The translations under genes and the position numbers were made by a program. From an uncultured Paracoccaceae bacterium (GTDB taxonomy: Bacteria; Pseudomonadota; Alphaproteobacteria; Rhodobacterales; Rhodobacteraceae): 64,000 bases of DNA. The DNA lies in assembly GCA_947500005.1 (NCBI GenBank), contig CANMQJ010000002.1, positions 62,001 through 126,000 on the forward strand, read 5' to 3'. The notes under the pieces were generated by a model. That model was not told where the DNA came from. It ran no database searches and worked only from the letters and a program-made list of their open reading frames with translations. Position 1 is the first letter of the stretch. The number at the start of each line of letters is the position of its first letter. Below are positions 7,403-15,827 of the stretch, piece by piece.

Positions 7403-7957
7403 ATGTTAACTCGCCGCAGCTTTATCGCCGCGACTGCCGCTACCGGTATCCTGCCCGGACTCGGCGTGGCCCAGACAACGGAATTCGACCCCACACCCCA
7501 ATATGTCCGCATCAAGAAGGATTTCTTGCCAGGCGAGTTGCTTGTTCTGCCACGGTCTTTCTACCTTTATTTCGTAACCGAACCACGCACCGCGATCCGA
7601 TATGGCGTGGGCGTGGGAAAGGCCGGGCTGCAATTCCAGGGCAGCGCGACCATCGACGTCAAGAAGGAATGGCCCACCTGGCGTCCGACCGAAGAGATGA
7701 TCGAACGCAGCCCGCAGACCTATGGACGGTTCAAAGACAACGACTATGTGCAGCCAGGCGGCCCCGACAACCCGTTGGGTGCTCGGGCGCTTTACCTGTT
7801 CCAGGATGGCAAGGACACCTATTTCCGGATCCACGGCACCACGCAACCCGAAACCATCGGACAGGCGGTTTCGAACGGATGCATCCGGATGCTGAACGAG
7901 CATGTGATCGACCTTTATGAACGTGTGCCGATCGGCACCAAGGTCACGGTGATCTGA
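7403..7957 (+). CDS. Tat-exported L,D-transpeptidase (YkuD family)
   Basis: 184-residue periplasmic enzyme that forms 3-3 crosslinks in peptidoglycan or attaches proteins to it. The N-terminus MLTRRSFIAATAATGILPG is a twin-arginine type leader. The YkuD catalytic motif is present as HGTTQPETIG followed by SNGCIRM near residues 150-170, with the nucleophilic Cys; the usual SHGC is SNGC here. The preceding DVKKEWPTWRPTEEMI ... GPDNPLGARALYLF block is typical of exported YkuD proteins of alphaproteobacteria. A GGAGAGG site lies upstream of the ATG at 7403. Confidence 0.9.
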   Translation: MLTRRSFIAATAATGILPGLGVAQTTEFDPTPQYVRIKKDFLPGELLVLPRSFYLYFVTEPRTAIRYGVGVGKAGLQFQGSATIDVKKEWPTWRPTEEMIERSPQTYGRFKDNDYVQPGGPDNPLGARALYLFQDGKDTYFRIHGTTQPETIGQAVSNGCIRMLNEHVIDLYERVPIGTKVTVI

Positions 7958-7965
7958 CCGTATCC

Positions 7966-7986
7966 GCGCCGGGGAGGGCCCGGCGC
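7966..7986 (+). terminator. Possible terminator after the L,D-transpeptidase gene
   Basis: 8-bp perfect inverted repeat GCGCCGGG/CCCGGCGC with a 5-nt loop, followed by ACCCCCTTT. The U tract is poor, so this may be only a partial stop. Confidence 0.45.
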
Positions 7987-8011
7987 ACCCCCTTTGCCGG
8001 AGCGCAGCCCC

Positions 8012-8602
8012 GTGAAAAACCTGCCCGCGCTCGTACTTCAATTCCCGCCGGCCCTGGTCGGCGCAGCGCTTGCACCTGCAGCGCTATGTGCCGCCGTTCT
8101 GCCCTGCATCCTTTGCGCGGACCAGATGCATCGGCCTGCACCCGAGGTGGTCGAAGCGGTGCGGCAGCGCTTCGAGCCCATCCAACATCTCTCCTTCGCC
8201 GCGCGGCTGGAATATTGCGGCTATGTCGGGCGTGACGCCGAAGGACGCATCGCCTTCACCCCCATGCTGCGCGGGGACGAAAATGGCTGCACGCCGCCGG
8301 ACCCTCAGCCCGGGCTGACCATTTTCGCCTCGATGCACACGCATGGCGCGTATCACCGGGACATTCCCGCCGAATTCCCCACCGCCCTCGACATGCAAAG
8401 CGACCGGAACGAGGGGGTGAATGGTTTCATCGCCACGCCGGGCGGGCGGCTTTGGTTTATCGACGGCCAGGCCATGATCGCGATTCAGCTCTGCGGATTG
8501 GGCTGCCTGCCGCAGGATACCAACTTCCATGCTGGCGATGACGGAGAGATCGCCGAAAGCTATTCCCATGACGAATTGCTGCAACTGGAGGGATATCACT
8601 GA
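8012..8602 (+). CDS. Exported DUF4329 (JAB-like) protein
   Basis: 196-residue protein with an N-terminal hydrophobic leader (LPALVLQFPPALVGAALAPAALCA) and a C-terminal domain fitting DUF4329: EYCGYV, a paired-Cys region, FASMHTHGAYHRDIPAEFPT, DMQSDRNEGVNGF and ATPGGRLWFID. The His-x-His followed by an acidic (LD/SD) segment mirrors the JAMM metal-binding pattern, and the family is often classed with deubiquitinase-like folds, although its substrates are unknown. The GTG at 8012 gives the cleanest leader and has a GGAG 11 nt upstream; a TTG at 7994 is also in frame. Four Cys in the mature region suggest disulfides in the periplasm. Confidence 0.65.
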   Translation: MKNLPALVLQFPPALVGAALAPAALCAAVLPCILCADQMHRPAPEVVEAVRQRFEPIQHLSFAARLEYCGYVGRDAEGRIAFTPMLRGDENGCTPPDPQPGLTIFASMHTHGAYHRDIPAEFPTALDMQSDRNEGVNGFIATPGGRLWFIDGQAMIAIQLCGLGCLPQDTNFHAGDDGEIAESYSHDELLQLEGYH

Positions 8603-8761
8603 CCACGATCCCTCTTGATCCGAATCTTTACTTGGATCACAGAAAGAGGGCGACGTTGGACTATCGACTACACTGCTCCTCTACCGGCCCAGTCATCGAT
8701 TACTACTGACAGAGCCGCCCTGCCGCATTCCGCGGGCAGATTGAAACAGGAGTATGAGACG

Positions 8762-8968
8762 ATGGCTACCGGCACCGTCAAATGGTTCAACACTACCAAA
8801 GGATACGGCTTCATCGCGCCCGAAGGCGGCGGCAAGGACGTGTTCGTTCATATTTCCGCGGTCGAGCGGTCCGGGCTTACCGGCCTCGCCGACAACCAGA
8901 AGGTCAGCTATGAGCTGAAGCCCGGGCGTGACGGCCGAGAGTCGGCCGTCGACATTCAGCTGCTCTGA
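8762..8968 (+). CDS. CspA-family cold-shock protein (copy 2)
   Basis: 68-residue cold-shock domain almost identical in its first half to the copy at 4989-5195 ([20 protein letters not shown]), with RNP1 KGYGFI and RNP2 VFVHIS. Differences cluster in the C-terminal third ([22 protein letters not shown]). An AGGAG site lies upstream of the ATG at 8762. A hairpin terminator follows. The two copies 3.8 kb apart presumably respond to different signals. Confidence 0.93.
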   Translation: MATGTVKWFNTTKGYGFIAPEGGGKDVFVHISAVERSGLTGLADNQKVSYELKPGRDGRESAVDIQLL

Positions 8969-8993
8969 AGAAATCGCCTTTCCGCGCGTTTCA

Positions 8994-9019
8994 AGGCCGG
9001 GCACAACCCGGCCTCTTTT
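8994..9019. terminator. Terminator between csp copy 2 and tesA (convergent)
   Basis: 8-bp inverted repeat AGGCCGGG/CCCGGCCT with a 5-nt loop, followed on the plus strand by CTTTT. It lies between two convergent genes and may serve both. Confidence 0.75.
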
Positions 9020-9026
9020 GTCGCGA

Positions 9027-9662
9027 CTATCGCCCCGCTCGCTTCACGAGGTCCAGAACCTGCGGCCCCAGGGCGGCAACGATCCGCGCCACGCCTTCCG
9101 CGTTCGGGTGGATGCCGTCGGGCTGCATGAGGTCTCGGGCGGCAGCCGGGTCACCTTCCACCGCCAACCCCTCGAAGAAGCTTCCGGCATGTAGCGCGCC
9201 ATATTCCCGCGCCAGGTCGGGATAGATCGCGTCGAACGCCGCCTTGTAATCGGGGCCGTAATTGCCCGGTGCCTGCATCCCCACAAGCAGGACCTCGACA
9301 TCGCGATCCTCGGCCACCTGGAGGATGCTGTCGAGATTGGCGCGTGCCACCGCCGGGTCGATCCCGCGCAGCAGGTCATTGCCCCCCAGCGCCACGATCA
9401 TGCCGTCGACCTCGGGGGTCAGCGTCCATTCGACCCGCGCCGCACCGCCAGCTGTGGTATCACCCGAGACGCCCGCATTGATCAGCCGCACATCCGCGCC
9501 ACGCTCTGCCAGCCACGCGCGCATCTGCGGCACGAACCCCTCCTGCTCGATCAGGCCGTAGCCCTGCGTCAACGAATCTCCAAGCGCCGCGATCACCACC
9601 TGCTCGGCCTTGGCTGCGACGCCGCAGACCGCGAACAGCCCTGCCAGAAGAACCTTGCGCAT
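9027..9662 (-). CDS. tesA: SGNH-hydrolase arylesterase / acyl-CoA thioesterase I (TesA-like)
   Basis: 211-residue exported hydrolase with a signal peptide (MRKVLLAGLFAVCGVAAKA). The SGNH blocks are visible: block I GDSLTQGYGL with the nucleophilic Ser, block II Gly in NAGVSGDT, block III GGND and block V DGIHPN with the catalytic Asp-His. TesA-type enzymes hydrolyse thioesters, lysophospholipids and arylesters in the periplasm. Length fits E. coli TesA (208). The start at 9662 is where the signal peptide begins. It diverges from an ABC ATPase-permease pair, the same tesA / ybbA-ybbP arrangement as in E. coli. Confidence 0.9.
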   Translation of the reverse strand: MRKVLLAGLFAVCGVAAKAEQVVIAALGDSLTQGYGLIEQEGFVPQMRAWLAERGADVRLINAGVSGDTTAGGAARVEWTLTPEVDGMIVALGGNDLLRGIDPAVARANLDSILQVAEDRDVEVLLVGMQAPGNYGPDYKAAFDAIYPDLAREYGALHAGSFFEGLAVEGDPAAARDLMQPDGIHPNAEGVARIVAALGPQVLDLVKRAGR

Positions 9663-9714
9663 CACCCTCACCACTCCATATCCCCAAGATATGCCATTCA
9701 AGGAGGCCGCCCGC

Positions 9715-10407
9715 GTGACCGACCCCGTGCTTACCCTCGAACATGCCGCATTGTCGCTGGATGGCAATGCCGGCCGCGTGGATATCCTGCACGGCATCAC
9801 CCTGGAGGTTGCGCGGGGCGAGACACTGGGGCTGGTCGGCCCCTCCGGTTCGGGAAAGTCCTCGCTGTTGATGCTGATGGGCGGGCTGGAGCGGGCCACC
9901 GGCGGCACGATCCGCGCTTTGGGCCATGACCTGACCGCGCTGGGAGAGGACGCGCTGGCGCGGTTTCGCCGCGATCACATGGGAATCGTCTTCCAGAGCT
10001 TCCACCTGATCCCCACCATGACCGCGCTGGAAAACGTGGCGACGCCGCTGGAACTGGCTGGCCATGCCGATGCCTTTGCCCGCGCAGAGGCCGAACTGGA
10101 GGCTGTGGGCCTGGCACATCGCTCCGGTCATTACCCCGCGCAACTGTCCGGTGGCGAGCAGCAGCGCGTGGCACTGGCCCGCGCCTCTGCCCCGCGTCCC
10201 GAGATCCTGCTGGCCGACGAACCCACCGGCAATCTCGACGAGGCCAATGGCGCGGCAATCATCGACCTTCTCTTCGGCCTGCGCGACCGCCACGGCGCGA
10301 CGCTGGTGCTGGTCACGCATTCCCACGCGCTGGCTCGCCGCTGTGACCGCGTGATCCGACTGCGCGACGGCCGCATCGCCGAGGCTGGGCGCGAGGCCGC
10401 CGAATGA
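9715..10407 (+). CDS. ybbA: ABC transporter ATP-binding protein YbbA (LolD/MacB class)
   Basis: 230-residue ATPase with Walker A GPSGSGKSS near residue 44, Q-loop FQSFHLIPTMTA, signature LSGGEQQR and Walker B LLADEPTGNLDE, then H-loop THS. These are hallmarks of the MacB/LolD mechanotransmission ABC subfamily that works with FtsX-type permeases. GTG at 9715 is preferred because AAGGAGG stands 8 nt before it; an ATG at 9691 is in frame. The stop overlaps the permease start by 4 bp (ATGA). Divergent from tesA. Confidence 0.88.
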   Translation: MTDPVLTLEHAALSLDGNAGRVDILHGITLEVARGETLGLVGPSGSGKSSLLMLMGGLERATGGTIRALGHDLTALGEDALARFRRDHMGIVFQSFHLIPTMTALENVATPLELAGHADAFARAEAELEAVGLAHRSGHYPAQLSGGEQQRVALARASAPRPEILLADEPTGNLDEANGAAIIDLLFGLRDRHGATLVLVTHSHALARRCDRVIRLRDGRIAEAGREAAE

Positions 10408-12932
10408 GCCTGCGCCTTGCCGCCCGTTTCGCCCGGCGGGAACTGCGCGGGGGCCTGCGCGGGTTTCGCATCTTTCTCGCCTGTCTTGCGTTGGGCGTCG
10501 CCGCCATTGCCGCCGTCGGCACGGTGCGCGCCAGCATCGAGGCCGGTCTGGCACGGGAGGGCGCGGCGCTCTTGGGCGGCGATGCCGAGATGGAATTCAC
10601 CTATCGCTTCGCCTCCGAGGCCGAGCGCACCTGGATGGAAGCGACCGCACAGGCCGTCTCCGAAGTGGCTGATTTCCGTTCCATGGCCGTGGTCGAACGG
10701 GGCGAGGAGACCGAGCGCGCGCTGACGCAGGTCAAGGCGGTCGATTCGGCCTATCCACTGATCGGGACAGTGCGGCTGGAGCCCGAGATGACGCTGACGC
10801 AGGCTCTCGCGGGTCGCGACGGCCTGCCCGGTGCGGTGATGGAACCTGTACTCAGCGACCGGCTGGGCCTCTTGCCCGGCGGCACCTTCCGGCTGGGCAC
10901 GCAGGAATTCCTGCTGATGGCGGCGCTCGAACACGAACCTGACGGGGCGGCAGGCGGCTTTGGCCTCGGCCCGCGTACACTGGTGCGAACCGAGGCGCTG
11001 GCTAGCTCTGGCCTGCTAGCACCCGGCACGTTGTTTTCGACCAAGTACCGCCTTGACCTGTCGCCAGACGCGGACCTGCCGAGCACAGCGCAGACGGCCC
11101 GCGCGGCCTTTGCCGAAAGCGGGATGCGTTGGCGCGACGCCCGCAACGGCGCACCAGGCGTCGCGGAATTCGTCACGCGCCTGGGCGCGTTCCTCATTCT
11201 CGTGGGGCTTGCCGGGCTTGCCGTGGGTGGGGTCGGCGTCTCGGCTGCGGTGCGGGCTTATCTCGCGGGCAAGACGGCGACCATCGCCACCTTGCGCACG
11301 CTGGGGGCCGATCGGGCGACGATCTTCCAAACCTATTTCCTGCAAATCGGCCTTCTGTCCCTTGCCGGTATCGTGATCGGGCTCGCGCTTGGGGCGCTCG
11401 CCCCTTTGGCGCTTGCCCCGCTGATCGAGGCGCGCCTGCCGATCCCGGCAGCATTCACCATCTACCCCGCGCCGTTGGCCGAGGCCGCGCTTTATGGCCT
11501 GCTGACCGCGCTGCTCTTCACGCTCTGGCCGCTGGCAAGGGCCGAGGAGGTGCGCGCCGCGACGCTCTTCCGCGATGCGCTCGGCTCGGCACGTTTGCTG
11601 CCCCGTGTGCGTTACCTCGCCGTGACCGGCCTCGGCCTCATCCTGCTGGTCGGCGCGGCGGCATGGTTCAGCGGCTCGGCGCGACTGACGCTCTGGACCT
11701 TCGGCGGCATCACCGGCGCGCTGATCCTGCTCGCTCTCTCGGCCCTTGCCATCCGCGCACTGGCCCGCACAGCCGCCCCCGCCGCACGCGGCCGCCCCGC
11801 CTTGCGCTGGGCGCTGGCCGCCATATCCGGCCCGGGCGAGGGCGCGGGATCGGTCGTCCTGTCCTTGGGTTTGGGACTGTCGGTGCTCGCCGCTGTCGGC
11901 CAGATCGACGGGAACCTGCGCAACGCCATATCGGGCAACCTGCCCGAGGTCGCGCCCTCCTATTTCTTCGTCGATATCCAGAAGGATCAGATGGCAGGTT
12001 TCACGGACCGGCTTGAAAGCGATCCTGCCGTGAGCAAGGTGGAAAGCGCACCCATGCTGCGGGGCATCATTACCCGCATCAACGATCGCCCGGCGCGCGA
12101 TGTCGCAGGCTCCCACTGGGTCCTCGAAGGCGACCGCGGCGTGACCTATTCCGACGGACTTCCCCGCGACACACGGCTGACCGCGGGCGAATGGTGGGCG
12201 GAGGATTACAGCGGCCCCCCGCTCGTCAGCTTCGCCGCCGAGGAGGCCGAGGAGATGGGGCTGTCGCTGGGCGACACTCTCACCGTCAATATTCTGGGCC
12301 GCGACATCACCGCCACCATCGCCTCCTTCCGCGAGGTCGATTTCTCCACCGCCGGGATCGGCTTCATCATGTCGATGAACCCCGCCGCGCTGGCCGGCGC
12401 TCCGCACAGCTTCATCGCGACCGTATATGCCGAACCGCAGGCCGAGGCGGCCATCCTGCGAGATCTCGCAGGACAGTTTCCCAACATCACCGCGATCCGC
12501 GTACGCGACGCCATCGACCGCGTGGCCGACCTTCTGGCGGGACTGGCCGCGGCGACCTCCTATGGCGCGGCGGCCTCGCTGCTCACGGGCTTTCTCGTGC
12601 TGATCGGGGCGGCAGCGGCGGGTGAGGCCGCCCGCCGATACGAAGCCGCGATCCTCAAGACGCTGGGCGCGGCGCGTCGGCGCATCCTGCTCAGCTTCGC
12701 CCTGCGCGCGGCCCTGCTGGGCGCAGCCGCAGCCACCGTGGCGCTCGCCGCTGGCATACTGGGCGGCTGGGCGGTCAGCCATTACGTCCTGGAAACCGAT
12801 TTCGCGGTGATCTGGCCTTCGGCCGTTGCAATCGTGGTGGGCGGCATCGCCATTACCCTTGCGGCAGGGCTGGCCTTTGCCTGGCGGCCGCTGGCCGTGC
12901 GCCCGGCCCGGATCCTTCGGGCCAATGACTGA
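10404..12932 (+). CDS. ybbP: ABC transporter permease with FtsX domains (YbbP-like)
   Basis: 842-residue membrane protein with the 10-helix layout of YbbP: an N-terminal helix after the basic start, a large periplasmic domain, a three-helix FtsX unit (about residues 250-390), two further helices (about 405-445), a second periplasmic domain and a C-terminal FtsX unit (about 700-840) ending VRPARILRAND. It pairs with the preceding ATPase through a 4-bp overlap. The E. coli counterpart is next to tesA but has no proven substrate; envelope lipid or lipoprotein handling is a common guess. Confidence 0.85.
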   Translation: MSLRLAARFARRELRGGLRGFRIFLACLALGVAAIAAVGTVRASIEAGLAREGAALLGGDAEMEFTYRFASEAERTWMEATAQAVSEVADFRSMAVVERGEETERALTQVKAVDSAYPLIGTVRLEPEMTLTQALAGRDGLPGAVMEPVLSDRLGLLPGGTFRLGTQEFLLMAALEHEPDGAAGGFGLGPRTLVRTEALASSGLLAPGTLFSTKYRLDLSPDADLPSTAQTARAAFAESGMRWRDARNGAPGVAEFVTRLGAFLILVGLAGLAVGGVGVSAAVRAYLAGKTATIATLRTLGADRATIFQTYFLQIGLLSLAGIVIGLALGALAPLALAPLIEARLPIPAAFTIYPAPLAEAALYGLLTALLFTLWPLARAEEVRAATLFRDALGSARLLPRVRYLAVTGLGLILLVGAAAWFSGSARLTLWTFGGITGALILLALSALAIRALARTAAPAARGRPALRWALAAISGPGEGAGSVVLSLGLGLSVLAAVGQIDGNLRNAISGNLPEVAPSYFFVDIQKDQMAGFTDRLESDPAVSKVESAPMLRGIITRINDRPARDVAGSHWVLEGDRGVTYSDGLPRDTRLTAGEWWAEDYSGPPLVSFAAEEAEEMGLSLGDTLTVNILGRDITATIASFREVDFSTAGIGFIMSMNPAALAGAPHSFIATVYAEPQAEAAILRDLAGQFPNITAIRVRDAIDRVADLLAGLAAATSYGAAASLLTGFLVLIGAAAAGEAARRYEAAILKTLGAARRRILLSFALRAALLGAAAATVALAAGILGGWAVSHYVLETDFAVIWPSAVAIVVGGIAITLAAGLAFAWRPLAVRPARILRAND

Positions 12933-13379
12933 TCAGCGCGCGCACCGCACGGGTTGCAACAGTTCGATCAGGGCGTCGTTGTCGCAGACCAGCGCATCCA
13001 GGGTGATCTCGTCCAACGAGGCGTAGAACGCGACCGCAGCGTCCTGCAGGGCGACCCGCAGACGACAGGCCTTGGTCAGCGGACAGGTGTTGTCGGCATC
13101 CGCGAAACACTCGGCCAGGGGCAATCCACCTTCCACCTTGCGGAACACGTCCCCGATCCGGATACGGTTTGCCGGTCGGCCCAGAACCATCCCGCCATTG
13201 CGCCCCCGCTGCGTGTTGAGATAGCCCAACTGGCTCAACTGGTTGATGACCTGAGCCAAGTGGTTCTCCGAAATGTTGCAAACTGCGGCGATCTCGGATT
13301 TGGTGACCAGACGGTCCTGATGTGCGGCGCAATACATAAGCAGCCTTACGGCGATATTGGTCCGTTTCGTGATACGCAT
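12933..13379 (-). CDS. Rrf2-family Fe-S transcriptional regulator, NsrR-like
   Basis: 148-residue DNA-binding protein. The N-terminal winged helix (KRTNIAVRLLMYCAAH ... TKSEIAAVCNISENHLAQVINQLSQLGYL ... RGRNGGMVLGRP) is typical of Rrf2 proteins. Three Cys in the order C-x7-C-x5-C (ECFADADNTCPLTKACRL) match the [4Fe-4S] ligand spacing of NsrR, the nitric-oxide-sensing repressor, rather than the C-x5-C-x5-C of IscR. A GGGAGGAG site precedes the ATG at 13379. The gene diverges from a gamma-glutamylcyclotransferase gene, and an FNR/DNR-type box lies 57 bp upstream. NO sensing is inferred from Cys spacing. Confidence 0.82.
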   Translation of the reverse strand: MRITKRTNIAVRLLMYCAAHQDRLVTKSEIAAVCNISENHLAQVINQLSQLGYLNTQRGRNGGMVLGRPANRIRIGDVFRKVEGGLPLAECFADADNTCPLTKACRLRVALQDAAVAFYASLDEITLDALVCDNDALIELLQPVRCAR

Positions 13380-13435
13380 GTCGGCTCCTCCCGGATGGCG
13401 GCATGCACTTGTCGCATGAAACGTAAAAAAACAGT

Positions 13436-13449
13436 TTGACATACATCAA
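13436..13449. promoter_or_regulatory. FNR/DNR-type box (TTGAC-N4-ATCAA)
   Basis: TTGACATACATCAA fits the consensus TTGA(C/T)-N4-(A/G)TCAA bound by Fnr, FnrP and NnrR/Dnr regulators. It lies between the divergent NsrR-like gene and the gamma-glutamylcyclotransferase gene, 57 bp upstream of the former's start and 22 bp before the latter's, and could link the repressor to low-oxygen or NO control. Confidence 0.65.
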
Positions 13450-13471
13450 TCGGCGGGGGCAGGCAGCGAAT

Positions 13472-14041
13472 ATGGCAGATCCCTATTTCTTCGGCTATGG
13501 CAGCCTTGTGAATACCACAACCCACGACTTTCCCGATCCGCGGCCGGCTACGCTGTCTGGATGGAAACGCGCCTGGCGCCACACCGATCTGCGCCCGGTT
13601 GCCTTCCTCACCGCCGTGCCGGACCCAGAGGCGGAAATCGAAGGCATGATCGCCCATGTGCCCGACGATGACTGGGCCGCGCTGGACGAGCGTGAATGGG
13701 CCTATGACCGCGTGCCGGTGACCACCATGGTCACCCATCCCGTCACGCATCCGGTCGAGATCGCCGTTTACGCCGTGCCCGAGGGTCGCCACACGGTACC
13801 CTCCGAACGCTACCCGATCCTGCTCAGCTATCTCGACGTCGTGGTCCAGGGATATCTGCGGGTGTTCGGAGTGGAGGGTGCCGACCGCTTCTTCGCCACA
13901 ACAGACGGGTGGGAAAGCCCGATCCTCGACGACCGGGCCGAGCCGCGCTACCCCCGCCACCGGCGCCTCACGGACGAGGAGCGCGCCTTCATTGACGACC
14001 GGTTGTCACGGCTTCCGGCAAAGGTGGTTGCGACGGGCTGA
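13472..14041 (+). CDS. Gamma-glutamylcyclotransferase-fold protein
   Basis: 189-residue cytosolic protein. The N-terminal FFGYGSLVN is the substrate-loop signature of the GGCT/AIG2/ChaC fold, and the acidic DEREWAYDRVPV region supplies the expected catalytic Glu. Such enzymes cyclise gamma-glutamyl groups to 5-oxoproline; whether this one acts on glutathione or other gamma-glutamyl amines is not evident. ATG 13472 begins the fold; the ribosome site is weak (GGCAG). It diverges from the NsrR-like regulator. Confidence 0.82.
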   Translation: MADPYFFGYGSLVNTTTHDFPDPRPATLSGWKRAWRHTDLRPVAFLTAVPDPEAEIEGMIAHVPDDDWAALDEREWAYDRVPVTTMVTHPVTHPVEIAVYAVPEGRHTVPSERYPILLSYLDVVVQGYLRVFGVEGADRFFATTDGWESPILDDRAEPRYPRHRRLTDEERAFIDDRLSRLPAKVVATG

Positions 14042-14115
14042 CGCCCGCCAGCCCCTCGTTCATCTCTTCTCTAAATACTCACGGTACGTCGCTGGCAGGC
14101 CTGCGCAGGTCCCTG

Positions 14116-15441
14116 TCAATCGCGCGCGCGTATCTTCTGCAGCAAAGGAAGCAGCGCCGCCATCTCGGGCCCGCGCTCCTGTCCGGTCAGCGCCTTGCGC
14201 AGCGGCATGAACAGCCCCTTGCCCTTGCGACCCGTCGCGTCCTTGACCGCGGCGGTCCAGGACCCCCAGCTCGTCTCGTCAAGCGGCTCCTCGGGCAGCA
14301 GCGTCATGGCTTGCGCCACGAACTCACGATCCTCCGCGTCGATCAGCGGCTCGGCGCCGTCGCGGCAGAGCAACCACCACGCCTCGAGATCGTTCAGCGT
14401 GTGAATGTTGCCGCGCGCCATCGCCCAGAAGGGGGCGCGGAGGTCTTCCGGGATGCCCAGCGCCTCCAGCCGGTCGGCAACCGCCTCCACCGGCAGGGTC
14501 TGCAGGTAATGCGCGGTCAGCGGGAAAAGGTCGTTCACGTCGAACTTGGTCGGCGCCGCGCCGAAGCGGGACACGTCGAACCCGTCGATCAGCTGGCCCA
14601 TCTCGGTCCTCAATTCCACCGGGTCGGCCGAACCCAGCCGCGCCATCAGAGACAGGAGCGCCATCGGCTGCACGCCCTGTTCGCGCAGATCGCGCAGGGC
14701 CAGGGTGCCAAGACGTTTTGACAATGCCTCGCCCTGCGGCCCGGTCAACAGCGAGTGATGCGCGAATTGCGGAACATTGCCGCCCAACGCCTGGATGATC
14801 TGGATCTGCGTCGCCGTGTTGGTCACATGGTCCGAGCCGCGCACGACATGGGTCACGCCCATCTCCGTATCGTCCACGACGGACGCCAAAGTATAAAGGA
14901 ATTGTCCGTCCCCGCGGATCAGCACCGGGTCCGAGACCGACGCCGCGTCTATCGAGACGGGACCCAGGATGCCGTCCTCCCATTCGATCCGCTCATGATC
15001 CAGCTTGAACCGCCAGACCCCGTCGCCCCGCTCGGCGCGCAGCTTTTCCTTCTCTGCCTCCGACAGCGAAAGGGCGGCGCGATCGTAAACCGGCGGCCGG
15101 CCCATGTTGAGCTGCTTCTTGCGCTTGAGGTCCAGCTCGGTCGGGGTCTCGAATGCCTCGTAGAAGCGACCGATCTCGCGCAAATTGTCGGCTGCGGCGT
15201 GGTAGCGGTCGAGCCGCTCCGATTGCCGTTCAACCCGGTCCCAGGTCAGCCCCAGCCATTCCAGGTCCTGCTTGATCGCGTCGACATATTCCGCCTTCGA
15301 CCGCTCGGGGTCGGTGTCGTCGATGCGCAGGATGAATGTCCCACCGGCCTTGCGAGCGATCAGCCAGTTCATCAGCGCGGTGCGCAGGTTGCCGACATGG
15401 ATGTAACCGGTAGGCGACGGGGCGAAACGGGTGGTGGTCAT
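14116..15441 (-). CDS. gltX: Glutamate--tRNA ligase (GltX)
   Basis: 441-residue class I aminoacyl-tRNA synthetase that charges glutamate on tRNA. The HIGH-like motif is in APSPTGYIHVGNLRTAL (residues 15-18 HVGN) and the KMSKS-like loop is in EALSKRLG near residue 240. The domain order, with a Rossmann catalytic part followed by an alpha-helical anticodon-binding part, is canonical. The length is that of the shorter GluRS paralogue of alphaproteobacteria (about 440). The ATG at 15441 is preceded by an AGGAGAT-type site. Confidence 0.95.
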   Translation of the reverse strand: MTTTRFAPSPTGYIHVGNLRTALMNWLIARKAGGTFILRIDDTDPERSKAEYVDAIKQDLEWLGLTWDRVERQSERLDRYHAAADNLREIGRFYEAFETPTELDLKRKKQLNMGRPPVYDRAALSLSEAEKEKLRAERGDGVWRFKLDHERIEWEDGILGPVSIDAASVSDPVLIRGDGQFLYTLASVVDDTEMGVTHVVRGSDHVTNTATQIQIIQALGGNVPQFAHHSLLTGPQGEALSKRLGTLALRDLREQGVQPMALLSLMARLGSADPVELRTEMGQLIDGFDVSRFGAAPTKFDVNDLFPLTAHYLQTLPVEAVADRLEALGIPEDLRAPFWAMARGNIHTLNDLEAWWLLCRDGAEPLIDAEDREFVAQAMTLLPEEPLDETSWGSWTAAVKDATGRKGKGLFMPLRKALTGQERGPEMAALLPLLQKIRARD

Positions 15442-15827
15442 GGGGATCTCCTGTTGTCGCGGCTCTTGTCACAAGGGCGCGCTCTTGTCCAGCGATGCGG
15501 CCAAGGGGAAGAGGCGCCCGGCCCGCCAAGGCGAACGCGCGGTGCCCGCCAGGGCGCCGCGCCGGGCCCAAACCCGCCAGCGGATCCGGCGCAGCCGGAG
15601 CCGCGCGGGTGCGGGAGGCCTGCCCGGCACGAGCAGTCAAGCGGCCGCCAGCTTCTACCCCCAGGTATGGTGAACACCGCCGCCAGCGCCTGCGCCGCAG
15701 GTTGCGTCTTTGCGCACAGCCTTATTGCACGCGCGCACAGTTGCGGGTCGACTACAGCGCGCTAGCTTACGTTGCGGAAATACCTTCCACGACCAAGATC
15801 AACGATGACCCAACCGGAGAGAGTGAT
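15442..15827. other. Intergenic region, no gene seen
   Basis: 386 bp between the divergent gltX and metallo-hydrolase genes. The left part is very GC-rich with many short direct and inverted GC blocks; no open frame shows protein-like sequence. A clear GGAGAG ribosome site for the downstream gene ends the region. Confidence 0.4.

Noticed and set aside
15480..15770. Possible coding remnant in the GC-rich gap upstream of gltX
   Set aside because: All six frames were read; none shows recognisable protein sequence, so no comEC-like or other relic can be supported.
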